From Gemmatimonadota bacterium (GTDB lineage: Bacteria > Gemmatimonadota > Gemmatimonadetes > Longimicrobiales > Longimicrobiaceae), in assembly GCA_031260285.1 (NCBI GenBank), contig JAIRKD010000072.1:1-64000 (forward strand): a DNA stretch of 64,000 bases, given 5' to 3'. A program made the translations under genes and the position numbers. This document shows, piece by piece, positions 7,784 to 15,538 of this stretch (positions are counted from its first letter, which is position 1; each line of letters starts with the position of its first letter). The notes below the pieces were generated by a model. That model did not search any database. It was not told the origin of the DNA and saw only the letters and a program-made list of their open reading frames with translations.

Positions 7784-8239
7784 TCATCCGCGCCAGCTGG
7801 CGATGTAGATCGCCACCCCGATCGGCAGGAAGATCCAGTACTCACGCGGCATGATCCACCACCAGGAAGGCGCATGCCACCAGACATGCTCGCGCCTGAA
7901 CTTCACGACGCCGAACCGCGGGTTGAATACAAACCAGAGGAAATCCTCAAGAATCCAGAAGAGCACCAGGAACGCGATGATCCGCATCTCGGTGCGCAGT
8001 GTCGGAGCGACAAATCCAAGCGCATACGGCAGATGCACGAGGAGGATAACAACAATATGCACCCAGAGATGGTAGCCGGTGAGCGGACGTGATCCGAAGA
8101 GGAGACGGGTCCAGTGGTTGTTGATCCTCCAGGTGGGCAGATCCTCCGCCCATCCGGCATCCCCCTCGATCTGGATTTCGAGAATCGCAAAGGCAGCCGC
8201 GGTTGCCAGAAGCACAAGAATAAAAGCGATATGAATCAA
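7784..8239 (-). CDS. Small conserved-looking membrane protein, unknown function
   Basis: A 151-residue protein that I cannot assign to a named family. It has a clear N-terminal membrane segment ('HIAFILVLLATAAAFAILEI'), a polar loop ('WRINNHWTRLLFGSRPLTGY'), two further hydrophobic stretches ('HIVVILLVHLPYALGF', 'IIAFLVLFWILEDFLWFV') and a C-terminal one. It is rich in Trp and His, including 'REHVWWHAPSWWW'. That looks like conserved aromatic and histidine positions near the membrane rather than random sequence. Four transmembrane segments are likely. It lies on the same strand as the PAP2 gene but is separated by 194 nt with short tandem repeats, so co-transcription is uncertain. Confidence 0.6.
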   Translation of the reverse strand: MIHIAFILVLLATAAAFAILEIQIEGDAGWAEDLPTWRINNHWTRLLFGSRPLTGYHLWVHIVVILLVHLPYALGFVAPTLRTEMRIIAFLVLFWILEDFLWFVFNPRFGVVKFRREHVWWHAPSWWWIMPREYWIFLPIGVAIYIASWRG

Positions 8240-8587
8240 AATCCCGTCTGCCTGAATGTGAAACCGCGATCATAACCGTCACAGATGCCGACCCCCGAAG
8301 AGAGACGCCGGATCAAAATGCCGGATCGAAACTCTGAAAGAACGTCCCGGGGTCCCGTAACCGGACAGGAACCACTTCTTCGAACGCCGTGCCAGCCGAT
8401 TCCGGGATCCGGAAACGCTCTTTCGAACTTCTTAAATGAGGGGAGTCTGCGGAAGCATCAAGCCGGTCGAAACACCGTTCCGGGACAGATGGTTACGGAG
8501 TTTTGACAGAAACGTCGCAAACGGCTGGTAGCTTTTTATGAGGCGGTCTTCGTCAGACCGGAAACCGGGAACCAGGAGGAGCAGCAG
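8240..8587 (+). promoter_or_regulatory. Divergent intergenic region with a possible promoter
   Basis: About 350 nt without a convincing gene between divergent genes. A TTGACA hexamer at 8503-8508 lies 80 nt upstream of the glycosyltransferase start. A poor -10 candidate (TAGCTT) follows near 8529, so this is only a candidate promoter. A short hairpin (GGTCT/AGACC) lies at about 8543-8557, and AGGAGG precedes the start codon at 8588 at good spacing. Confidence 0.3.
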
Positions 8588-9757
8588 ATGGCTGGTCACA
8601 ATGTTCTGATTGTTTCCGCATCAACCGGAACGGGACATATCCGGGCTGGTGAAGCGGTTCGGGAAGCTCTGGGCCAGCACTCCCCGGAGGCCTCCGTCCG
8701 GCATGTGGATCTGCTGAGCCTTGCTCCGGGATGGGTACGCCGGGGGTACGGTACAGGCTACGAGCTGATGGCGTCCCGCGCTCCCTGGGCCTGGGAGCGG
8801 GTCTACAGACACACCGATGGTGACGGGACGGACCATGCCCGGTGGAGCGGGTTTGCGGATCATGTTCTCTTCCGCGAGTTCCGTCAGCTGCTTCTCTCCC
8901 GCCGCTGGGATGTGGTGGTGAGTACCCATTTCCTCCCCTGCCAGCTCGCCGCGGGGAAGCCCGGGATGCCGCCGTTTGCGCTCTCCATCACCGACTTCAC
9001 CGTCCACCGCTTCTGGGTTCAGCCGCGGGTCGGACGCTACTTCGTCGCCACCGATGACGTCGCGGCAGATCTGCGCCGTCGCCTGCCCGCCGCCCGGGTG
9101 GATGTGACCGGAATTCCGATTTCGCCCCTGACAGCCACCGGAATCCCGCGCCTGGAAGCCCGTTCCCGGCTGGGGATGGATCCGGAGCGCTCCGTTGTGA
9201 TGGTTGCCGGGGGTGGTCTGGGGCTGGGGGTGGTGGAGATGACCCGATCCGTACTCGCCGGCGCCCCCGCTGATGTGCAGATCGTGGCTGTCTGCGGTCG
9301 GAACGAGGCGGCCCGGGAGGCGCTTTCCTCGCTTGATCTCCCGGCAGAGCGGCTGCGGGTGATGGGTTATGTGACAGGAATGGAAGCGTACCTGGCTGCC
9401 TCGGATGTGGTGGTCACCAAACCCGGCGGGCTCACTACCAGCGAAGCCCTCGCGATCGGCAGGCCCCTGGTGCTCACCCTGCCGATCCCCGGCCAGGAAA
9501 CAGGGAACACCCGCGCTCTTGTCGCTGCCGGTGCGGCGCTGCCCGCTCTCTCTGATCGGGAGCTGCGGGAGGTGACGGAACGGATCTTCACCCGGCCGGA
9601 ACTCCGCCGGGAACTTGAAGCCTCCGCCCGCCGGATCGGTCGCCCCCGCTCTGCGCTTGATGTGGCGGAAAGGATCTCCCGCGAATACCTGACCCCTGCC
9701 CGTCGCCGGTCGGGACTGCCTGTCTCCCCGGGAGAAGGGGTTGTCCGGGTGCCGTAA
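8588..9757 (+). CDS. GT28 / MGDG synthase-like glycosyltransferase
   Basis: A 389-residue glycosyltransferase with the two-domain GT-B plan of monogalactosyldiacylglycerol synthase and UgtP. The N-terminal acceptor/membrane-lipid domain starts 'LIVSASTGTGHIRAGEAV', where the TGTGH-R-A motif is diagnostic. The C-terminal donor domain has 'MVAGGGLGLGVVEMTRSVL' and 'VVVTKPGGLTTSEALAIGRP' (GGxTxxE nucleotide-sugar site). It probably adds hexose to diacylglycerol on the cytoplasmic face of the membrane, making glycolipids. A strong AGGAGG site precedes the ATG. The gene stands alone between divergent and convergent neighbours. Donor sugar and number of sugars added are unknown. Confidence 0.85.
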   Translation: MAGHNVLIVSASTGTGHIRAGEAVREALGQHSPEASVRHVDLLSLAPGWVRRGYGTGYELMASRAPWAWERVYRHTDGDGTDHARWSGFADHVLFREFRQLLLSRRWDVVVSTHFLPCQLAAGKPGMPPFALSITDFTVHRFWVQPRVGRYFVATDDVAADLRRRLPAARVDVTGIPISPLTATGIPRLEARSRLGMDPERSVVMVAGGGLGLGVVEMTRSVLAGAPADVQIVAVCGRNEAAREALSSLDLPAERLRVMGYVTGMEAYLAASDVVVTKPGGLTTSEALAIGRPLVLTLPIPGQETGNTRALVAAGAALPALSDRELREVTERIFTRPELRRELEASARRIGRPRSALDVAERISREYLTPARRRSGLPVSPGEGVVRVP

Positions 9758-9880
9758 CCGACCAACTGTTCATTATAACCGTCACCTGTCCGTACGGCGT
9801 CACCTGGGAAAGGGCTGTCCGGGCCCTGCAGCTGACCGGCGGAGCATCGTATAGTTCTATGCCTCAGGGATCCGGGTCGA

Positions 9881-10099
9881 TTATTCGCCAGCGGCCTTCT
9901 TCAGCAGCGCCATTCCTTCTGCCTCACGCCCGGCGCCCCGTGCCGCACGCACAGCAAAGCGGGTTTCCGCATCGAACTCGGCCAGTATGAGCGTAGCCAT
10001 TTCGTCGATCAGCTGATTCAGTGGCGTGCCGCGGCTCTTCGCCAGCGCCTTCAGACGCCGGTGCTTCTCATCCGAGAGGCGAACGGTCAGAGCAGCCAT
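9881..10099 (-). CDS. HicB/CopG-like antitoxin of a PIN module
   Basis: A 72-residue ribbon-helix-helix-type antitoxin. 'ALTVRLSDEKHRRLKALAKS' followed by 'GTPLNQLIDEMATLILAEFD' is the DNA-binding and dimerisation core. The tail ('ETRFAVRAARGAGREAEGMA') matches HicB-family antitoxins that neutralise PIN RNases. An independent ATG at 10099 has GGAG eight bases upstream. There is no stop codon between the upstream PIN remnant and this ATG, so it may also be made as the C-terminal part of a fused chain. With the toxin truncated, it is probably an orphan that may still bind DNA or neutralise related toxins. Confidence 0.75.
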   Translation of the reverse strand: MAALTVRLSDEKHRRLKALAKSRGTPLNQLIDEMATLILAEFDAETRFAVRAARGAGREAEGMALLKKAAGE

Positions 10100-10420
10100 A
10101 GTCAGATCTCCTTCAGCTGGTCCTCGGGGTGGTAATACCCGAAGATTCGGAAAGCGTAATTCCATAGCCCGGAAATCACGCAGATTACGTGTCACAATGC
10201 TGCTGGCGGTCCCGGCAATGGCAAGTTCCATCAGATGGTTGTCACCTTCATCCCTCAGATTGGGCCGCCACGTGTAATACACCCGCACCCGCTCACACCG
10301 GGCCAGAAAGATATCCAGAAGATCCGAACGTTCCTTTTTGTTCAGGCGGAAACCGTTAAATAACGACTCGCGGTCCAATACCTCTCGGATACCGCGTCCT
10401 TTCCTTCTCCGCTGGCGGTC
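10100..10420 (-). pseudogene. PIN-domain (VapC-like) toxin, N-terminally truncated
   Basis: The open frame carries the C-terminal two thirds of a PIN_3 toxin. Recognisable segments are 'GFRLNKKERSDLLDIFLARC', 'NLRDEGDNHLMELAIAGTAS' (D-x2-D-N acidic motif) and 'IVTRNLRDF' plus 'FPNLRVLPPR' (C-terminal acidic site and end). The usual first 45-50 residues with the 'DTNV' catalytic Asp are missing. Upstream residues translate as unrelated sequence that includes an ATAAATCCG tandem. The frame runs straight into the antitoxin without a stop. Loss of the first catalytic Asp should abolish RNase activity. The break lies close to the start of the divergent methyltransferase gene, suggesting that insertion or rearrangement there caused it. 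Confidence 0.7.
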
Positions 10421-10491
10421 GATTTTCCTTTCTCCTACGTTCCCCGGGTCTTTATGACAGATAAATCCGATAAATCCGATAATATGGATGG

Positions 10492-11370
10492 ATGATGGAG
10501 TTGATCTGGACCCCGGACGGCCCGAGTACAATCCTCGAAGGGGATAACCTGGCGGTTCTGGAGCACCTCCCCGACGAATCGTTCGGGATGATCTATATCG
10601 ATCCGCCCTTTAATACCGGCCGGCGGCAGGTGCGCCGGTCGATGAAGACCGTCCTCTCCCCGGGGGGAAGCCGCATCGGGTTCAAGGGGCAGTCCTACGA
10701 GACGATCCGGGGAACCGTCACCTCTTACGACGACTCGTTTTCCGACTACTGGAACTTCCTTGAGCCGCGCCTCGAACACGCCTGGCGGCTGCTGAAGAAC
10801 GACGGAACCCTGTACCTGCACCTCGACTACCGGGAAGTCCACTACGCCAAGGTTCTGCTGGACGCTCTCTTCGGGCGCGAATGCTTCCTGAACGAGATCA
10901 TCTGGGCCTACGACTACGGAGGCCGCGCCCGCGACAGATGGCCCGCCAAACACGACACCATCCTCGTGTACGTGAAGGATCCGGAGAACTACTACTTCGA
11001 CAATGCGGAAGTGGATCGAGAACCGTACATGGCGCCCGGCCTGGTGACTCCGGAGAAGGCCGCGCGGGGGAAGCTTCCCACCGATGTCTGGTGGCACACA
11101 ATCGTCTCCCCCACCGGCAGGGAGAAGACCGGATACCCGACACAGAAACCTCTGGGTATCCTTCGGCGTATGGTTCTGGCGAGCAGCCGTCCCGGTGACT
11201 GGGTGATGGACTTCTTCGCCGGCAGCGGAACCCTCGGCGCCGCCGCGCAGCAGACGGGGCGCCGCTTCCTGCTTGTGGACCAGAATGAAGAGGCTCTTTC
11301 CGTCATGGAAAAGAGATTGCTCCATGATCCGTCCGGTGAGGTCCGTGTGATCCGGAAAGGGACGCCCTGA
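10492..11370 (+). CDS. Solitary beta-class DNA methyltransferase (N6/N4)
   Basis: A 292-residue amino-methyltransferase of the N6_N4_Mtase type, which would methylate adenine N6 or cytosine N4 at a short DNA site using S-adenosylmethionine. The catalytic motif DPPF lies at residues 37-40 ('IYIDPPFNTG'), before the AdoMet-binding FAGSGT motif at about 242-247. That order is the beta class. 'TQKPLGILRRMVLASSRPGD' is the motif preceding the AdoMet site. DPPF favours adenine. No restriction endonuclease gene lies nearby, so it looks like an orphan or regulatory enzyme. The ATG pair at 10492/10495 gives an ambiguity of one codon. It is divergent from, and abuts, the broken toxin gene. Confidence 0.87.
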   Translation: MMELIWTPDGPSTILEGDNLAVLEHLPDESFGMIYIDPPFNTGRRQVRRSMKTVLSPGGSRIGFKGQSYETIRGTVTSYDDSFSDYWNFLEPRLEHAWRLLKNDGTLYLHLDYREVHYAKVLLDALFGRECFLNEIIWAYDYGGRARDRWPAKHDTILVYVKDPENYYFDNAEVDREPYMAPGLVTPEKAARGKLPTDVWWHTIVSPTGREKTGYPTQKPLGILRRMVLASSRPGDWVMDFFAGSGTLGAAAQQTGRRFLLVDQNEEALSVMEKRLLHDPSGEVRVIRKGTP

Positions 11371-11548
11371 TCCGAAGGTCTGTTGCTGATGTGCCTCCGC
11401 AGATCTATCCGCAGAGCATTCCGCGCCTCCAGATGGTAGCTGTGATGGATCTCTCCACGGACCGCTCCGGGGAACGACTCCCGGGATGTTCCATGGATTT
11501 CTCTCTGGATTGTTCCGCAGCCCTTCTGCGGATCGTTCTGAATTCTGA

Positions 11549-13240
11549 ATGAAGCGACTGGTCTACGCGACGGGTTTTCTCGGATTTGGTCTGGGCCTTG
11601 GCCTGGCCATAACAGCCGGGTTTCTGGTTTCCGCCTTGCAGCCGGACGGGCCCGCGGTGTTCCGTGTCGCGCCATCCGTGGTGTACGCCTCTCCGTCCAG
11701 CTCCGGTTTCAATCCGGGGTTGGACCGGGGGCTCACCTCCGGATCCACATCTGGAACCCCGATCGGGATCCCCCGGACCCCGGCGGAGGAGTCCGGCTGG
11801 ATGGTGCTCAGCTCTCACCAGGCTGTGCTCGATTTCTACCGGGAGCTGGAGGTGGAATCACCCTGGACGCGCGTGTTCCATCTGGGGTGGAGCGGGCAGC
11901 GCCGGGAGCTGCTGGCCGTGACCATCGCGAAGCCAGCGGTGTCATCCCCCGAAGAGGCACGCGCGAGCGGGAAGCCGATTGTCTTCATCGCGGCCCAGGC
12001 TCACGGCGACGAGCCGGCGGGGAAAGAGGGGCTCATGCTGTTCGCCCGGGATCTGACGATGGGACCCCTTCAGCCGCTGCTGGATCAGCTGGTTTTTGTG
12101 CTGGTTCCGCAGATCAACCCCGATGGCGGGGAGGCGGGTGCGTGGGGCATACGGGAAAACTCCGCGGGAGCGGACCTCAACCGGGATTATGTGCTCCTTC
12201 AGAGTCCCGAGGTCCGGGCGGTTGTCACCCAGGGAATCACCCGGTGGAACCCGCATGTGATTGTCGACGCTCACGAGGCGCTGGGTCCGCCCCGGTGGTA
12301 CGACTTCTATACCTCCTATCCGCGTAACGAATACGGCCCTTCTGCAATTGTGCGATTCACTGAGAAAGAGGCGCTTCCGGCGCTGGTGAACGCGATGGCA
12401 GCGGAGGGGTTCACCCATTTCTTCTACCATACCATCCCGTCCGGGCTCGCGCGCGATCCGTCGCTGGGGATCACACGTGCGGGTGGCGGCGCACAGACGC
12501 TTTCGTCGTACGGAGGCGGGGCGGGGGCTGTCACCTTCCTCTTTGAGACACTCCGGCCCACGGACGCACGCGTCGGAATGGAGCGTCGCGCCCGGATGCA
12601 GTGGACGGCGATGACCGCCCTCAGTGAGTATATCGCGAAAAACGCCACCCGCGTTCTGGAGACCACCGCTGAAGCGGAACGGGAGATGATCTCCCGGGGG
12701 ATCACTCCGAACCCCGCTGACTCCGTCTTTGTCCGCACGCAGTACCGCGTCAGCCGTCACGAGCCCTATCGCATCCGTGACGGCAGCGGCGTAGTGGAGA
12801 TCAATGTCGCGATCCGCGACAGCATCCAGCCGCTTAAGGGGTATCCCCGGCCCGAGGCGTATATCCTTCCGCCCGAGCGCGCGGATATAGCCACCCACCT
12901 CTCCCTCCATGGCATTGAGGTGGAGGAGGTACGGGAGCCGGTTCGTCTCCCTGTGGAGTGCTACCGGATTGACGGGGTCTCCCTGCTCGATCCCGCTGAA
13001 AGCCCGATCGAACGGAACTATCAGCTCACGGTTGTGGAGCAGGAGATCGAATTTCCTGCGGGGAGCTGGATTGTCCGGACCGCCCAGAAGAGAGCGGGGC
13101 TCGCCATCCATATGCTGGAGCCTGAAGACCTGGAGTCTCTTGCGACCTCGGGCTGGTTCCGGGGGATGGAGTCCCCGGGAGAACTGCTGCCGGTCTACCG
13201 CGTTCCGGCCCTGCCACCGGGGGAAACGGTTCCGCGCTGA
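11549..13240 (+). CDS. Secreted or anchored M14 zinc carboxypeptidase
   Basis: A 563-residue metallopeptidase of family M14. The zinc ligands are visible as H152-G-D-E155 in 'AAQAHGDEPAGKEG' and H242 in 'IVDAHEALG'. The catalytic Glu is about residue 333 in 'FLFETLRP'. 'NPDG' and 'NRDY' are the accessory motifs that position substrate. An N-terminal hydrophobic segment ('LVYATGFLGFGLGLGLAITA') indicates export, either cleaved or as an anchor, followed by a Ser/Gly/Pro-rich linker (about 45-85). The C-terminal 200 residues lie outside the catalytic domain and I cannot assign them. It probably trims peptides in the periplasm or at the surface. It forms a single-gene unit. Confidence 0.88.
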   Translation: MKRLVYATGFLGFGLGLGLAITAGFLVSALQPDGPAVFRVAPSVVYASPSSSGFNPGLDRGLTSGSTSGTPIGIPRTPAEESGWMVLSSHQAVLDFYRELEVESPWTRVFHLGWSGQRRELLAVTIAKPAVSSPEEARASGKPIVFIAAQAHGDEPAGKEGLMLFARDLTMGPLQPLLDQLVFVLVPQINPDGGEAGAWGIRENSAGADLNRDYVLLQSPEVRAVVTQGITRWNPHVIVDAHEALGPPRWYDFYTSYPRNEYGPSAIVRFTEKEALPALVNAMAAEGFTHFFYHTIPSGLARDPSLGITRAGGGAQTLSSYGGGAGAVTFLFETLRPTDARVGMERRARMQWTAMTALSEYIAKNATRVLETTAEAEREMISRGITPNPADSVFVRTQYRVSRHEPYRIRDGSGVVEINVAIRDSIQPLKGYPRPEAYILPPERADIATHLSLHGIEVEEVREPVRLPVECYRIDGVSLLDPAESPIERNYQLTVVEQEIEFPAGSWIVRTAQKRAGLAIHMLEPEDLESLATSGWFRGMESPGELLPVYRVPALPPGETVPR

Positions 13241-13391
13241 TCCCGCCGGCGTGCCCCTGTATGATTCCTGGTTGCTCCGGTGTCCGGAAGCCTCTATTCA
13301 TCCACCCGCCGGTCCGGTTTATTCCTCCCGCGCGTTCCCTATCCCTCCAGTGTCCGGGCGGCGGTACCGCGTCCCGCGGGCATTGTCTGGA

Positions 13392-13814
13392 TCAGGACGG
13401 CTGTTCCCCGCTGCACATCATTGTCCGGAAGTGAGCGTATCGCGCGTCGCAGGGGGCCAGCGCTATTCCTGACAGATCCTCCACGGAGGCCCACATCAGC
13501 GCGTTATGCTCCAGTGCGCGCGGTTCTCCCTCAATTGTCACCGGCAGAAATACGATCTCGAATTCGCTTCCCGCCTCGGATGTGGAAAGCTCTGCCGGCC
13601 ACACTTCCACAACGTGAACTCCCAGCTCCTCCGCGATCTCGCGGATGATGGCGTCCGTGTCAGTCTCGCCCGGTTCCACCTTGCCACCGGGGAACTCCCA
13701 GAGCCCGCCATGACGCTTGTGCGCAGGCCTCTCGCACACCAGCAGCTTCCCGTCTCTTTCGATGACCGCGGCCACCACGCGAACCGCCATCTTCTCCGCA
13801 TCCCCGGGGATCAA
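13392..13814 (-). CDS. MutT-type Nudix hydrolase
   Basis: A 140-residue Nudix hydrolase, likely clearing oxidised nucleotides such as 8-oxo-dGTP. The full Nudix box G-x5-E-x7-REU-x-EE-x-GU is present ('GGKVEPGETD' and 'REIAEELGV'). The preceding 'KRHGGLWEFPGGK' is the MutT style. The best start is TTG at 13814, which overlaps the TGA of the upstream deaminase gene as TTGA. It has GGAGAAGG about eight bases upstream, so translation is probably coupled. An ATG eight codons later has poor spacing to any ribosome site. Pairing with a purine deaminase suggests a shared role in nucleotide salvage or sanitation. Confidence 0.87.
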   Translation of the reverse strand: MIPGDAEKMAVRVVAAVIERDGKLLVCERPAHKRHGGLWEFPGGKVEPGETDTDAIIREIAEELGVHVVEVWPAELSTSEAGSEFEIVFLPVTIEGEPRALEHNALMWASVEDLSGIALAPCDARYAHFRTMMCSGEQPS

Positions 13815-14818
13815 TATCGTGCCTTCTCCCCGGCGATGATTCTGTCCAGTTCGCGGATATACTCCTCCCCGACACCGGCGTCCCGCGCGGTTGCCAGGAA
13901 TCCGTTCCGTGCAACTTCCGCGAGCTGCAGTCGGGTGAAGCCCATCTCCTCAGCCAGCAGCTGATATTCCCCCGTGAGGGTGTTCCCGAAAGAGACCGGA
14001 TCGTCGGTGCTGACGGTACATACGACTCCCGCATCCAGAAACTTCCGCAGCGGGTGTTCCGCAAAACTCTTCACCACACCCAGCTTCACATTGCTGATGG
14101 GGCAGATGTCGAGGATCACTCCTTCGTCCGCCAGGCGGCGCACAAGATCCGGATCCTCAATCGCCCGGACACCATGCTGCACCCGTCTGACCCCGAGCTG
14201 GTCAATGGCCTGACGTACATTCTCCGCGCCCCCGAACTCCCCTGCGTGCGCCTTGACCCGCTTTCCCCCCTCAACCATGCGGCGCCAGAGGCGGGGAGTC
14301 CAATCCTCCAGTGGAAGTACTTCCGGGCCATGCAGATCAATCCCGTCGAGGTACTTCCACTCCATGCACCGGTCCAGAAAAGCGCGTGACCGCTCAGTAT
14401 ATCCATTCCGGTGGATGCCCATGAACACGCGCACTGTCAGCCCTTCCGGAGCCGCCGCCTGGATCGCCTCCGCGATGGCCTCACCGTTCACTCCCCCGAA
14501 CTGCACCACCCCCGAGGCGAAGCTCGTCTCCACATACTTCACATTCTGCTCAACGTGCCGCTGGAAGATCAGCTTTGCCGCCTCATGGTACCGCTCCGGG
14601 CTTGTGAACCAGACAAGTCCCATCTTCAGCAGCTCATCCTCGAAGTGCGCAAACGAGCGGAAGCGGAAATCGTCCGCCCACGACTCGGGAGGCTCCGGAA
14701 ACCTCGCCGGCTCCAGCTGATGCAGCAGCTCCCATGGCAGGGCGCCCTCGATATGCAGATGTGTCTCCGTTTTCGGGAGCGACTGGATGAACGCCGGGAG
14801 ATGGGGATCTGAAGACAT
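13811..14818 (-). CDS. add: Adenosine deaminase-family purine deaminase
   Basis: A 335-residue metal-dependent deaminase converting adenosine (or adenine) to inosine (or hypoxanthine). Metal and catalytic motifs are in the family order: 'ETHLHIEGAL' (H-x-H), 'VKAHAGEFGG' (metal His and catalytic Glu), 'RVQHGVRAIED' (active-site His) and 'VSTDDPVSF' (metal and substrate Asp pair). Length fits the family. The ATG at 14818 begins 'MSSDPHLPAF'; a TTG four codons upstream is possible. The gene is first in a two-gene unit with the Nudix gene, which overlaps its stop codon. Sequence alone does not separate adenosine from adenine or other purine specificity. Confidence 0.87.
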   Translation of the reverse strand: MSSDPHLPAFIQSLPKTETHLHIEGALPWELLHQLEPARFPEPPESWADDFRFRSFAHFEDELLKMGLVWFTSPERYHEAAKLIFQRHVEQNVKYVETSFASGVVQFGGVNGEAIAEAIQAAAPEGLTVRVFMGIHRNGYTERSRAFLDRCMEWKYLDGIDLHGPEVLPLEDWTPRLWRRMVEGGKRVKAHAGEFGGAENVRQAIDQLGVRRVQHGVRAIEDPDLVRRLADEGVILDICPISNVKLGVVKSFAEHPLRKFLDAGVVCTVSTDDPVSFGNTLTGEYQLLAEEMGFTRLQLAEVARNGFLATARDAGVGEEYIRELDRIIAGEKARY

Positions 14819-15112
14819 GACTCGATACAAAGGGAATCAGCTGCTGTTGCAGAGTGGTCCTTCAACCGTCTGTTCCGGGGGTGGAAGACCGGTACCATTA
14901 TCGCAGGTGGATGTGCCTGCCGCCACGTCCTCACCAGCGTGGTTTCGATTCCGCACAGGGAACAACGCCTTTTTGCGGGTCTCATGAACATGGGATGTCG
15001 CCCGGAGTATTCAAGAGAAGGCCCCGTTCTGCATATAATCAAACGGGTATGGTTGAAGTACTCCCGCGGCTGGCGCAGGCCGAACAGGTCACTTGTTGAG
15101 AGGGATCCTTTT

Positions 15113-15538
15113 ATGATCGGGACTGACGGAAGAACGGACAGGAAAACAGTTCGTCGATGGATTCTCGGGGCTGCGCTTCTGGTCGCCGGAGTCACTCTTG
15201 CACTGGGTGCGCAGCCGGCCGCCGCCGCGATTCTCCGGCACCTGCAGCTCGCCAGCAGCTATCCCGCCGCGGATGCCCGTCTTGCCAGGGCTCCCGCGGA
15301 AGTACGGGTTGTCTTCTCCGAGCAGCCGGGGCCGGGTACCTCCCTGCGGTTGACCCGCGGAGAGACACTGGTTGAGACCACCGATGTTGCTGCTGACTCG
15401 GCGGATGCAAAGCAGTTCTTCATCCGCCCGGCCCGACCGCTTGCTGACGGGGCGTACACAGCTCACTGGCGCGCGGTTGCCGCAGACGGTCATCCTTCGA
15501 CAGGCACGTTCAACTTCCAGGTCGGCGGAGCGGACTGA
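15113..15538 (+). CDS. copC: CopC-like periplasmic copper-binding protein
   Basis: A 141-residue periplasmic protein of the CopC family. The signal peptide spans about residues 15-40 ('ILGAALLVAGVTLALGA...PAAAA'). The mature part begins near 'RHLQLASSYPAADARL', where the His and 'SYPA' match the Cu(II)-site start of CopC proteins. It ends with 'YTAHWRAVAADGHPSTGTF', the DGH motif carrying another copper ligand. The ATG at 15113 has GAGAGG upstream at suitable spacing; longer in-frame readings lack support. Its TGA overlaps the start of copD by one base, so the two form a translationally coupled copCD operon for copper handling across the inner membrane. Confidence 0.88.
   Translation: MIGTDGRTDRKTVRRWILGAALLVAGVTLALGAQPAAAAILRHLQLASSYPAADARLARAPAEVRVVFSEQPGPGTSLRLTRGETLVETTDVAADSADAKQFFIRPARPLADGAYTAHWRAVAADGHPSTGTFNFQVGGAD

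Noticed and set aside
11942-13111. 389-residue minus-strand frame inside the M14 peptidase gene
   Set aside because: Antisense shadow; no motifs, while the sense frame has all zinc ligands.
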